A stretch of 64,000 nt of DNA from Macrobrachium rosenbergii (Eukaryota > Arthropoda > Malacostraca > Decapoda > Palaemonidae): assembly GCF_040412425.1 (NCBI RefSeq), contig NC_089781.1, forward strand, positions 55,270,813 to 55,334,812, in the 5' to 3' direction. The notes below the pieces were generated by a model that was not told where the DNA came from, searched no databases, and was given only the letters and a program-made list of their open reading frames with translations. A program made the position numbers and the translations under genes. How positions within the stretch are numbered: position 1 is the first letter of the stretch; each line of letters begins with the position of its first letter. Shown here piece after piece: positions 48,371-60,402 of the stretch.

Positions 48371-50222
48371 TTATAGCCGATTCACTTAAGGTAGATTCTT
48401 GGGCCTCGAGGCGTTTGTTTGGCAGCATCTGATTGGCTGGTACCGGAGATATGCAGCTCGCTCACAGTTTTCATTTTAATGTCTGTAGCTCAGAAAACTT
48501 GTAATATCCTTATATTTCTTCATTTATCTCATGTTTTACACAAGATATTGAAGTTCTGATCATACCATTGGATTACCGGTATTAATTGTACAACTAAATC
48601 GTGATTTCCTGAAACCAGTAAGATAAAACACAAAGGAATTACAACAAGTAAAAGTGAAGAGAGAAGCATTTCATTCTTTATACCTGTTTTTACATATCGT
48701 CAGATTTTGCATCACTCAGCGATCGAGATGAAATAAAACTAGTGTTTTCATACAATAAATTCACCCTGAATACGCTGGTGCTTTCAGATTTTAGATGTAT
48801 GTGATATGTGAAGAGAAAGTGAAGAATATGTCTTATTATGTTGCATCCATACTTGACTCAGTTTGGCAGTAGTGCTGAGAGACGGTGATCTGCAAACAAC
48901 GAGAGCTTTGGCGTCGTTGACAGTTGCCAATTAGCGATATGAGAAGTTTGCAGTTTTCGGCAATATTTACCTGTATTATTATTTCACACATTACATTTTC
49001 TGTACATAAATGCATAGAATTCCCATTATGACTGTCAAACTTTTTCATTCCAATATCATATATGTCCGTATGTCTGGACATATCTGATAAGAAAAAATTA
49101 ATAATCAGATGGATGCATCTGGATGATTTGGCTTCAATTTAGTCTAGGTGAGAAATTTCCATACTGTAGTCTACATGATAAATAACAGGCTAAATAATTA
49201 TGAGTTCATTATTATGGCCGCTCATTTCTCTGGTCAATAACACAAAAAGCTGATGGTTTTATATGTTCATTCAATGAACGAAAGTACATCTTTATTTCTT
49301 ACCATAAAATCTATTGGCGATGTAACAAATATAAAATTCTGTCTTTTTCAGAATTTGATTGAGCTGCTCTTATTTTTTATTCCTCTATATACATGTTATA
49401 TTTGATAATTGTGCAGGCCTGTTATTTATCATGTAGCCTACAGTATGCAAATTTCTTACCAAGCCTAAATTGAAGCCAACACATCCAGATGCATCCATAT
49501 GATTATTAATTTTTTTTATCAGATTTGTTTCAGACACAGGACATAATTATATGATATTGGAATGAAAAGGTTTGATATTCATAATGGGAATTCTATGCTT
49601 TATTTACAGAAAATGTAATGACATAACAATCGGTAAATATTGTCGAAACTGTTAACTTCTCATATTGCTAATTGGCAACTGTCAACGGCGCCTCAGCTTT
49701 GCAGATCACCATCTCTCGGGTACTACTGCCAAACTGAGTCAAGAACGGATGCAACATAATAAGACATTCTTAATTTTCTCTTCACATATCACACGCATCT
49801 AAAATCTGAAAGCACCAGGGTATTCAGGATGAATTTGTTGTATGAAAACACAAATTTTATTTTATCTTGAACGCATGAATGATGTAAAATCCGACGATAT
49901 GTAAAAATAGGTATAATGAATGATATGCATCTCTCTTCACTTTTACTCGTTGTAATTCCTTTGTGTTTTATCTTACTGGTTTCAGGAAATCGTGATTTAG
50001 TTGTACAATTAATACCGAATCCTATGGTATGACCAAAACTTTCCTATCTTGTGTAAAACGTGAGATAAATGAAGAAATATAAAGATATTTCAAGTTTTCT
50101 GAGCTACAGACGTTAAAATGAAACAGTGATCCAGCTGCATACCTACCATTAACAGCCAATCTGAGGCCGCCAAACAAACGTCTCGTAGGCCCAAGAATCT
50201 ACCTTAAGTGAATCAGCAATAG
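48371..50222. mobile_element. Foldback element, copy B
   Basis: Counterpart of 24919-26781 with the same long inverted arms and short centre. It carries its own indels and a few clustered substitutions where short GC-containing words are replaced by T runs (for example near 48368 and 49373). Confidence 0.88.
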
Positions 50223-51029
50223 TAAATGACACAGTTTAGTAGGCAGGTAGCCTAACTGTGTTTACCCACAGTCTACCTAACATGGTTTTATAACCTTTAT
50301 GTATTTTTATACAGCAACTTCTTTATCGGTTGCTACCATATTGTACTGTATTACCATACACGAGATAAAACTGTGTACCTGTGAACTATAGACCTATGCT
50401 AGCATAGGTGTTACACTCATAGTATCTATTTGCAAGTCATATAAACTATTACAGCTGTATTTAAGATAAGGGTAATGGTGATGAAACTTATTTTACTTAC
50501 AGAATCCATTTACTATATACTGTATTATTATAATGATACTTCATCATTATACTATATATAAAAAAGATCGTCCCATCATTTATAATGTTTACATTCTCAG
50601 AATCAAGTGATTGAGCCTACTACCAAAGAAGTAGGAAAATAATTTTTAGTTGCTAAAAGAAACAAATATATTAATGGAATTCTTATTTTATATTTGTAAA
50701 TAAATGTAAAATGACTATATAAAGGTAAACTAGCCCTTAAACGAGCCTCTATTTACAAAAGCATCTCCCGTATGCCGGTGGCGTTCGGGAGTGAGCTCTG
50801 AAGCGGAAAAAGTTTTTTTTTTTTTTTTTTAATTACAGCAAGCTTAGTTTTTAAGATTAAGAGTTCATTTTTGGCTCCTTTTTTTGTCATTGCCTGAAGT
50901 TTAGTATGCAACCATCACAAATGAAAAAAATATCATTATCATATCATATATAAATATTGGAATATATGAGTGCGAAAAAAAAATTTCATATATAATTGTA
51001 TACAAATCGCACTGTGAGCAAAATGGTTA

Positions 51030-52440
51030 AAACTAATGAGTTATTTTTTTTTCGTTGTATTGTACACTAAATTGCGATGATTTTGATATATAACAAATTG
51101 TAAAACGATCAAAGCAACACAGAGAAAATATTATCACAAAATGATGCATGAATTCGTAAAGCGCGGACGTAAAAAATTTTTTTTTTTCAAAAATTCACCA
51201 TAAATCGAAATATTGTGCTAGAGACTTCCCGTTTGTTGCAAAATGAAGGTAATTGATTGAATATTACTAGACTGTAAGTGTTTTAGCTTACAATTGCATT
51301 TTTCGACTATTTAGGTCGAGTCAAAGTTGACCAAAGGTTGAAATTTTGTCACTTATCGTGATTTATATGAAAATATTTCATAACCGATAAAAGCCACAAC
51401 CATGAGTTATTTTTTTGTTGTATTCTACATAAAATTGCCCACATTTTCATGTATAACACTTTATGTAACACCTAATATAAAACGGTGCGAAAATTACGAC
51501 AAGGTGACTCAAGAAATGCTGAGATTTTCAGCAGAGTTACTGCGTGCGGAAGGAAGGAAAAAGTTTTCTTAAAAAATTCACCATAAATCGAAATATTATG
51601 CTAGAGACTTCCTGTTTGTTGCAAAATGAAGGTTAATGATTGAATGTTACTAGAATGTAAGAGTTTTGGCTTACAATTGCGTTTTTCGACCATTTCGGTC
51701 GAGTCAAAGTTGACTGAGGGTTCAAATTTTGTCACTCATTGTGATTTATATGAAAATATTTCCAAACTGATAAAAGCTACAACCATGAGTTATTTTTTGT
51801 TGCATTTTACATGAAATTGCGCACATTTTCATGTGTAACACTTTATGTGACGCCTAATATAAAACGGTGCGAAAATTACGACAAGGTGTCTAAAGAAATG
51901 CCGAGATTTTCAGCAGAGTTACCATGCGCAGAGGGAAGGAAAAAGTTTTTCAAAAATTCACAATAAATCGAAAAATTGTGCTAGAGACTTCCCGTTTGTT
52001 GCAAAATGGAGGAAAATGATTGAATGTTACAAGAATGTAAGCATTTTAGCTTACAATTGCATTTTTACCATTTCAGTCGAGTTAAAGTTGACCGTAGGTT
52101 TAAATTTTGTCACTTATCGTGATTTATATGAAAATATTTCAAAACTGATAAAAGGTACAACCATGAGTTATTTTTTGTTGTATTCTACATGAAATTGTGC
52201 ACATTTGCTTGTATAACACTTTATGTAACGCCTAATATAAAACGGTGCAAAAATTACGACAAAGTGACTCAAGAAATGCTGAGATTTTCAGCAGAGTTAC
52301 TGCGCGTGGAGGGAAGGAAAAAGTTTTTTTCAAATATTCACCATAAATCGAAAAATTGTGCTAGAGACTTTCCGTTTGTTGCAAAATGAAGGTAAATGAT
52401 TGAATATCACTAGAATGTTAGATCTTTTGCTTACCAAAAA
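51030..52440. repeat. 380-bp subterminal tandem repeats, copy B
   Basis: The landmark CACCATAAATCG or its variant CACAATAAATCG occurs at 51196, 51579, 51959 and 52339. Unit number and order are the same as in copy A, so the array was duplicated as a whole and did not homogenise afterwards. Confidence 0.93.
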
Positions 52441-52441
52441 G

Positions 52442-52578
<137 letters not shown>

Positions 52579-52749
52579 TCAAACATACAAATATATATAT
52601 TTTTTATTTTGGTACGAATACATAACTAAAACGAATGCAGGTGAAAATATTTTTTTTTATCATAAACTAAATATAAAAAACACCAATAAATAAAGATATA
52701 TAAAACTTGTGATAAATATAAAATTAAATATAAAATCAATGCAGAATAC

Positions 52750-54752
52750 TCACTTGTAATCCTGACTCTTCGTTCTGTTCTTGTTTTCTCCCTCCTCCAT
52801 TGGAGAGTCTTGCATTTTAGTCCTCTCGACATGACGAGGCACAGGTGGAGGAGGGAGACGTGTGCCTTACTGTAGATGGGCCGCCTTCGGCGGTCCTTGC
52901 GCCCTCCAGTGTCCCTGGGTAGGCACACTCCAATATATGACCGCAGAGTGGTACTTATGAGGGCATTCCCAGCCACCTCGAGAAACTGGATGTGGGACAA
53001 CCTCCAGGTGTCGAATTGTACCCACAGTAGAGGATGTAGGCATTCTGGAGGGCCAACTGAAGCAGGTATTTGAGGAGCTTCTGTGTCCACCTCCTGGTTC
53101 TCCTGGCGAAGGGATAATACTGGATGAGTTGATCAAAGAGATCAATTCCTCCCATGTGCCTATTGTGTGCCCGATGACAACAGGCCGTTGGACACGAAAC
53201 TCCTCATACGTAACTCGGCCCCTGCCGACGTGTCTTCTTCCACTGAACGAACTCTTCTTGGATGGGCTCATGACTCCTCGTAATCATGGGCACGAGTCAG
53301 ACCCCTTCCAACAGATGACGAAGACATCTCCTTCCGCCGCCACTCTGTCTCTCCTCTTGCCAGATGTTGTGGCTGGCTAATAAACCTCTTGAGGACATTC
53401 GGGGCCCCACGCACCAACTGAAGGGTACCACTGACGTGCACACCTGCTTCATACAATTCCTGGGACAGGGATACCGAGTTATAATAATTATCCATAAACA
53501 GGTGGTATCCTTGGTTACGGAAACGATCCACAAGACCGAAGACAGTGTCATGCAGCGTGGAGAAGACCCCAGAATACACTGAGAAGTCCACGACTTATCC
53601 AGTGTTGGATTCTGTAATAAAAAATAACTTCACACCATATTTCTTTGGCTTCTTGGGGTTGTACACTTTTATACTTAGACGCCCTTTGAATGGCATCATC
53701 CCCTCATCCAAAGAAAGGTTCTTGGAAGGAACCACGAGAAACTGGCACCGTTCACAAATGTGGTCCAACACTGGGCGGACTAAGATGAGGTGGTCGGGGT
53801 TATTCCGGGGTATGGTCCTTCAGTTGAAGGCGTTGAAATACCTGTCCAATGCCAGGAAACTATCACGAGGCATAATGCCGGGCACACTGGGCGTACTTAA
53901 AAAAAAATTCGCCTCCAATATTGCCTGACGTTGGCAGCAGGCATCATTCCAAAAAAATGTGGAGCCCCAAAAATGCACCATGTCCGTGAGGTTGCAGCCC
54001 CGCCAGCGATACGACAACGTCGTCTGCAGTTCCTCACGGCATTACTGAGCGTAATCCGCCGTCTCTGCAGCGAGGTATTCCAGCAATTCCCGCGTCAGGA
54101 AGAGCTGAATGAACCCCAGTGCAGTGAGAGGCACAGGGACGGTCAGTCCAGGTGCTGCCGTGAATGGGTGCATGTTAGGTAGGGTGGGGTCCTCCAACCA
54201 CCCCTCATCACTTTCGGACGCCACGGCCTTCACCCAAGCTGCCGCGGCGACTTTGCGACCTTCTATGGGCCTGTGCGCCACACGCCGCACTCTGCGCTGC
54301 AACGACGACTCGCACTCCCACCCTCCCCACTGGCCCATCTCCCTCACTTTCACCATCACTTTCTGCCTCGTCCCCACCAGCCACAATCCTCAGACTCTCC
54401 CTCATATGCACTGAAACCACTAAACTCCAGTTCACTTTCCTGCTGTGGCTCCGCACGGACATTGGGGCAAATACTCGTCATCACTGACATCGGGCGTGAT
54501 GTCCTCGTCACTAGATGACCAACTACCATCAAAATGAGGACTTTCCACCTGCTCTCGATCGAGCTCCAACAAGTACTCATCAATGTCCTTTTGTTGGAGG
54601 CCTCCCAAATGCTTACGGATGACCCTCAGGACACCCCGATGCTTCCTAGGGGTTGTAAAAGGCACGGGATGTGGTCCTTGGTCCCGTTTGGCCACGCACA
54701 ACATGGCACTGAAAAGCTGGGTCACCTTGGGTGCTTGGTCCCTCTCCAGCAT
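52750..54752 (-). pseudogene. piggyBac-like transposase, copy B, frameshifted
   Basis: Same blocks as copy A: the acidic N-terminus with GLQQKDIDEYLLELDREQ, RELLEYLAAETADYAQ, the catalytic aspartate regions (DEGMMPFKGRLS in 53690-53660, HLFMDNYYNS near 53500, MGGIDLFDQL from 53155) and YYPFARRTRRWTQKLLKYLL. The middle segment FLSTPSVPGIMPRDSFLALD is clearer here than in copy A. Frameshifts fall at different positions from copy A (for example in the D2 block, which is open here for longer). That shows independent decay or independent base-calling errors after duplication. Confidence 0.87.
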
Positions 54753-55228
54753 CCCAATCTAAAACTCGCCTCACACACTCACTACCGACCGGCAATACGT
54801 GTCTTTCACGGTCCTAACGACGTTGGGACATCTCTGCAAACGTCCTGTTGCATCACAAATACGCTAACACTCGCAAAAGTTCTGCAAAACACGAATGCGT
54901 CAAGAAATTGCTCTCCGACGATACGCCGCTGATGCTTTGTAGTGCGAGAAGGAAGAAATTGGCGAATGCGCGGCTAGGTGACGCTTGTAAACAAAACAGC
55001 GTGATCCGTGAACTCCCAGCATCCCTCAAGGCACGTGATTTAAAACCTTTCGCAAACTAGGCCTATAATTATTTTTCCACGAATATTTAAAAAAAACATT
55101 TTGTAGTCAACAAACCGTACGTCCACTCGGCACCCAACAGACAATTTTAGTCGACGTACCGTACATCCACTCGGCACCCAACAGACAATTTTAGTCGACG
55201 TACGATACGTCCAGTCGGCGTTTAAGGG

Positions 55229-56605
55229 CTAGCATACTATACTTATTTTAAAATACAATCCCTCTAAGTCACAAAACAGTTGTCCTGATTCATTGGTTTA
55301 CCGATGTAAACATACCTCAGTTGTTTCTCTCTCTCTCTCTCTCTCCTTACGAGAGAATATTTTATCACTTCATCTCTTAATCACCGTAGGCAAGACAAAA
55401 CTAAACATGCTGTAGCATGAAAAAAGTGAAGGAGTGTGTGTGTGTGTGTTACTGTACTTAGGCTTCCATGTAAACATCCCTCAAACATCCTCTCTCTCTC
55501 TCTCTCTCTCTCTTATACTCTATGCACACAATTCGTTTTTATCTTGGCTTGAAAGAATAAAAAAATTAGAAAACACAGTAAATATATAAATGAGAATACT
55601 GTAACATAAACATAAATAAAAAAGGAATGTGTGCTACTGTACTTAGACTTTGATGTAAACATACTCAGTTATTGTTTCTCTCTCTCTCTCTCTCTGTATA
55701 TATCCTTTAATAAAATGTGAATTACTGTATCAAACATAAAATCATAAAATCTATCAAGTCAGGTCTACCTAGGTCTACCTATCCCTCCTCACCCATCCAA
55801 CACTGCATCCCATCCCCTCCCAGCCATAGAAACTGCTCCCCAGCTCCATCCACCTCCCAAAACAAACCCCCTTCTCTGAGTGTTCCTTTATACAGCCTTA
55901 CTGCCCCTCCTCCCCGATAGAACCAAACCATCCAACCATTAGAGGGTGTTTTTTTCAAATTTTTAAAAATTTTATATATCATATATCTTTGGAGCCTTGA
56001 TCCCTGGTCCAGTTGTGTCAGATAACGTAGAGCTTCAGATAATGGCGATCCAGACAATTGAGAGATTACTGAAAGCACACGCACAAGCAAATCCCATTTC
56101 TTCAGCACTTACCACAAACATACACAAAAACAAATTACATTCAAACAACAAAGCATACACATGTATGAACACAATCATGCCAATGGATGAAACCACGGCA
56201 CAGCTCACCCCCATGGAAAAAGTAAACAGTAAATCACAATAAAAAAATAAAAATCAGGCTGAACTGTAATGAAAAAATAATCTTAATGACTAAGGTATAT
56301 GTAAAAACTGTAAATGCATAAAGATGACGATAAAGAGAAAAAATATTGTGTACAACAAAAATCATAAGTTCACAGTGAACATACTTATTCTGGGTAATAA
56401 ACTGCAGTCCAAATTGATGATAGAAAATTGAAAAAAAAATGAAAAAAATTTTGGTCTACAAACTTTCAATGGATAATAGCTATACTATTGCAGAAAGAAT
56501 GAGTTACACTAGTGATGTCAAATAGAGGATTTATATCACGTCACTACCATTCAAAGTACTGTAACAATCAAATTATTTATGCTATCCTCTATATCATGTA
56601 CAGTA
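55229..56605. other. CT-rich and low-complexity DNA, copy B
   Basis: Counterpart of 32251-33664. (CT)n runs at 55326-55343, 55490-55512 and 55677-55694, and a (GT)n run near 55435-55449. No supported coding region. Confidence 0.5.
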
Positions 56606-56738
56606 CAGTACAATCGACCCCTACCCATTTGCAGTTCAGGATTCACAGCTTCACCTATTGGCAGATTTTTCTGTGGAACTTATCACCAAATTATTCGCAA
56701 AAAATTCGATAATTCGCGGATTTTTTCGTCGAGAAATA
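56606..56738. mobile_element. Left 133 bp of the Tigger-type MITE, interrupted
   Basis: Matches 33665-33797 of the intact MITE (CAGTACAATCGACCCCTACC start, GCAGATTTTTCTGTGGAACT) and stops where the DIRS terminus begins. The missing right half is expected beyond the window if the DIRS integrated here. Confidence 0.85.
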
Positions 56739-56740
56739 AG

Positions 56741-57200
56741 GGATTTTGACGAAGGAAAAATCTATTTCTGGAGAGGGGACCGTGTCACCCGATGAAAAGT
56801 CCATTCAGCACTTATTTCTAGGTAATTCCGTTGCTAGATACCAGAGAAAGCTAAATGAAATGCTGGAGTTACTACCCCCAGAGCGAGCTCCATCAGATGG
56901 AGTCGTGTATGGAAAAGGGTGAACTACAAAAACACGGAACCTTATCCTATAGAGATCCCAAGGTCCAAAGTCCCACAGGGAGGTGCCGTTACAAACCCAT
57001 GTACCACCCGTGGACAGCACACAAAACACTGCTAGCCGCATTCCATGAAAGCAACACCCCACTAGAATGATGTTTACTATGGGAGGGACATGACACATGA
57101 TGGAGGTGGGTCATCGGGTGACACGGTCCCCTCTCCAGAAATAGATTTTTCCTTCGTCAAAATCCCTTTTCTGGATCGGGTCCCGTGTCAGCCGATGAAA
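56741..57200 (-). repeat. DIRS 3' terminal foldback module, second copy
   Basis: GGGATTTTGACGAAGGAAAA-ATCTATTTCTGGAGAGGGGACCGTGTCACCCGATGA at 56748-56799 recurs inverted at 57112-57170. The inner side then adds GGGTCCCGTGTCAGCCGATGAAAA (57178-57201). Relative to the element the order equals that of 4437-4915. The centres also align loosely (GGGGGTAGTAAC-CCAGC and AGCTTTCTCTGGTAT in element orientation). Confidence 0.78.
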
Positions 57201-57416
57201 AATTAACAGAGAAATAAACATAATTCTTAGACTAAAAGATAAAAATTCTAAGGGGGAACAGAAGACCGAAGGTCCAAAAGAAACTTTTAATCACTAGTAA
57301 CAATAACAATAATGTACAAAAGAAACTGATGTTAGCTTAAAATTAACATGACAATGTGAAAAATGTACATAAACAAAATAACTATACAATATTGAAAACC
57401 TTATAACTTAAATGTG

Positions 57417-58560
57417 TCATTTAGACAAATACATAGATAACACAGCCAGGTGAGAAGTCAAGGCAAGCCTGACTGAAATGACCGTAAGGGGATAACTGAG
57501 GCAGTGGAGGAGGAAATGACTAGGAATCAGAAAGGGAACAACGTTCCCTGCCGCGACTGCTGAGAATTTAAGAGCTTCTAAGGATTTCAAATAGTGACGT
57601 TTGAAAACCAAGGGTGACTTCCAACCGGTGTACCTGGTAAGATCCGTGAAATTCATGTAATGAAAGTAATTAATGGAGGTGGCCACAGCTCTAATATCAT
57701 GAACTTTTGGGACTGAGTCAGGGTTAGCCTGCTTGATAAAGTAAAGGATCTGTTGTCTAATAGCAGACATAGAGAGATTACCCCCTCCTTCCCTGATAAA
57801 GAGAGGCCCAGAAGAGATGTGAGAGGACCTGTCTAAATAAGCCCTCAAAGTATGAACTGGACACAGGGACAGGTCTAGAGGCAGAGGAAGAATTTTCCAA
57901 GGCGACCACCTATGCTATGGATCTTCATTCTTGGCCAGGAAGGTAGGGTGAGGAATCAGCAAAACCTCCCTGATGGAAGGAAGTCGACGTGGTTGGGTTC
58001 CCTAGAGAGTGCAGACAGCTCCGAAATTCTAGCACCCGAAGCCAGGCTAACTAAAAACAACGTTTTCCTCAACAAGGAAAGGTAGGGGCAGGATTGATTA
58101 TCGATATCTGAGGCTAACTTCAACACGTCATTTAGAAACCAGGAAACCGTATGTGGACGGATTACTGGCCTCAGACGTGCACATGCTTTAGGGATGGAAG
58201 AAAAGTAAGGGTCTGTGAGGTCAATTTTGAAACCATACAAGAACACTTTACGTAGAGCCGACTTGACTGTAGTAACAGCACTAGCGGCTAAACCCTTCTC
58301 AAACAGTGATCTAAAAAAGGAGATTGCTTGGTCATTACTGTAGCCTCAGATTCTCTTAAAAAGAGTGCTAGTTTCTTAATTGCTGAGTCGTACTGACGAA
58401 GAGTGGAGGCCCGCTTATCTGATTCTAAGAACATGGTATTGACAGGATCAACGTTAGCATCCCTTTGAGCCGCAAACTTCATAAAGTCCACAAAGCCAGG
58501 GCATTTTGGATTTTTGAGAAGCTGACACAGTCTGAGTTTGTACTACTTGTGTTAGTTTCG
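57417..58560 (-). pseudogene. DIRS tyrosine recombinase, second copy, frameshifted
   Basis: Blocks on minus: DFMKFAAQRDANVDPVNTMF and STLRQYDSAIKKLALFL (58491-58350), FLYGFKIDLTDPYFSSIPKA (58246-58190), the catalytic arginine in LVSLASGARISELSALS (58060-58010), LFIREGGGNLSMSAIRQQIL, HDIRAVATSINYFHYMNF (about 57702-57650) and GWKSPLVFKRHYLKSLEAL with the presumed tyrosine near 57595. The C-terminus runs to a stop at 57417, well beyond the plus-strand copy. Frame changes fall near 58290-58250 and 57955-57850. It probably integrated circular element DNA. Confidence 0.88.
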
Positions 58561-58599
58561 GACTGGGGATTCGGATGTGGCGAAGTTTCAGTTCTAGTA

Positions 58600-60402
58600 G
58601 AAGAGGAAACCAGCTGCTCTTTGGCCAGTAGGGAGCCACTAGAGCTACTTGACCCTTGAACGTCCTCAGTTTGTGGAGGACTTTCAACAACAAGTTCACT
58701 GGAGGGAACAGATAGATCACCTTCCACCTGTTCCAGTCCAATGACATTGCGTCCGTGAAAAGAGCTTGAGGGTCCAGGCTGGGAGCTACGTAATGAGGGA
58801 GCTTGTTGTTGAGCTTGGTTGCGAACAAATCTACCTCCAGACCCGAACTAGTTGGCAGATCCAATTGAACGAGCCCCTGTCTAGGGACCACTCCAACTCG
58901 AGGGGAGTTGTCCTGGAGAGAGAATCTGCTACTGACGTTCGGACCCCTGCAAGATGGGTGGCAGATAGGTGCCACTTGTTCTTGCAGGCCAAGGAGAAAA
59001 AGTGCAATCATTACCTGGTTGATCCTGCTCGATTTTGAACCTCCCTGTTTATGCAGTGGACTACCGTGGCGCTGTCCAGAACCAGTCTTATGTGAATCTT
59101 CTTGGGGGGAAGAAGCTTCTTCAAGGTAAGGAAGACCGCCATGGCCTCCAGAACATTTATATGGAACTGGCAGAACATGAGGGACCAAGTCCCCTGTACT
59201 TCTTGGTGTTGAGAATATCCTCCCCACCCGCTTAAGGAGGCGTCTGTGTGGATAACCAACGCCGGAGGAGGAAATTGAAGGGGGACTGACTTGGACAGGC
59301 TCTTGACAGTCGACCAAGGACGGAGTCGCTTCTTCAAGATGTGGGGAATCAGAGACACCTTGTCCCTGAGACTGATATTTGCCCGACTCCGCCACACTGT
59401 TGATATCCTTCAGTTTCACTTTCAGCAACAGGTCTGTCACCGAAGTGAACTGAAGGGAGCCCAAGACCCGTTCTTGGGTCCGCCGAGAGGCCCTTTTGGA
59501 TTTGAGAAACTGTCTGGTTGCTCTGGCTATCTCCTTCCTCTTGGGAGGAGGAAAGAGAGCTTGTGAGAATTCAGATCCCACTGGATTCCTAGCCATTGAA
59601 AACAACTGCTGGGAACCAGGCGGGACTTCTCCCTGTTTACACGAAAGCCCAAGGATTCTAGAAAGTCGACCACCACGGATGTAACTCTCCGGCATTCCTC
59701 GACGCTGGATGCCCAGATGATCCAGTCGTCGAGATACGCGGCCAGCGTAATCCCTTGAGATCGGAGTTGCTGTACGACCGTGTCTGTCAACTTGGTAAAA
59801 ATCCTTGGGGCTATGTTGAGGCCGAAAGGCATCACCTTGAAGGAATATGCCTGCCTTCCGAGCCTGAACCCCAGAAAGGGGGAGAACCTTTCGCAACCGG
59901 GACGTGATAATAGGCGTCGGAAAGATCTAGAGAGGTGGTTACGGCTCCACGGGGCAGTAGGGTCCGAACTTGGGAGACAGTAAGCATCCGAAACTTGTCG
60001 CAACGAATGTAGGAATTCAGACGGGACAAGTCCAGAATTACTCTCCGCTTGTTGGAACCTTTCTTTGGAACACTGAAGAGCCTGCCTTGGAACTTCAGAG
60101 ACCTCACTTTCCTTATAGCCTGTTTCTGTAGGAGATCCTCCACAAAGTCCTCGAGATCCTTGGTCGTAGCCTGATAAAACTTGACTGGTGGAGGGGATTG
60201 TCGATCCAACTCCAGCCTAGGCCCTTGAAACTATACTCTGAGCCCAGGGACAGAAGGTCCACCGAGCTCGAAAAATGGTACAGCCTCCCGCCCACAGGAT
60301 GTATGTCACCGGTCCTGTGTTTGCTTCCCCTCTGGAGCCTCTACCTCCCCTGTTCCTGGGAGAGGGAGCGGGAGCTCCCCTTCCCGAGCGAAGCCACGGG
60401 GC
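58600..60402 (-). pseudogene. DIRS reverse transcriptase-RNase H, second copy, frameshifted
   Basis: Minus-strand blocks: FKGLGWSWIDNPL (60230s), LKFQGRLFSVPKKGSNKRRV and ILDLSRLNSYIRCDKF (60100-60000), TTSLDLSDAYYHVPVAKG with the first catalytic aspartate (59945-59890), FKVMPFGLNIAPRIFTKL, and the intact catalytic box AAYLDDWIIWASS (about 59740-59705). FRVNREKSRLVPS and PPPKRKEIARATRQFLKS follow. RNase H has LVIHTDASLSGWGGYSQHQE (59262-59205), FHINVLEAMAVFLTLKKLLP and DSATVVHCINRE. The last block is EVDLFATKLNNKLPHYVAPS, AMSLDWNRWKVIYLFPPVN (58830-58710). Frame changes occur near 59895, 59560, 59400 and 59010. It keeps the aspartates that the plus-strand element has lost or shifted. Confidence 0.9.

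Noticed and set aside
58766..59566. Several plus-strand open frames of 60-90 codons across the right-hand DIRS
   Set aside because: They lie antisense to RT-RNase H, which has clear catalytic motifs on minus.
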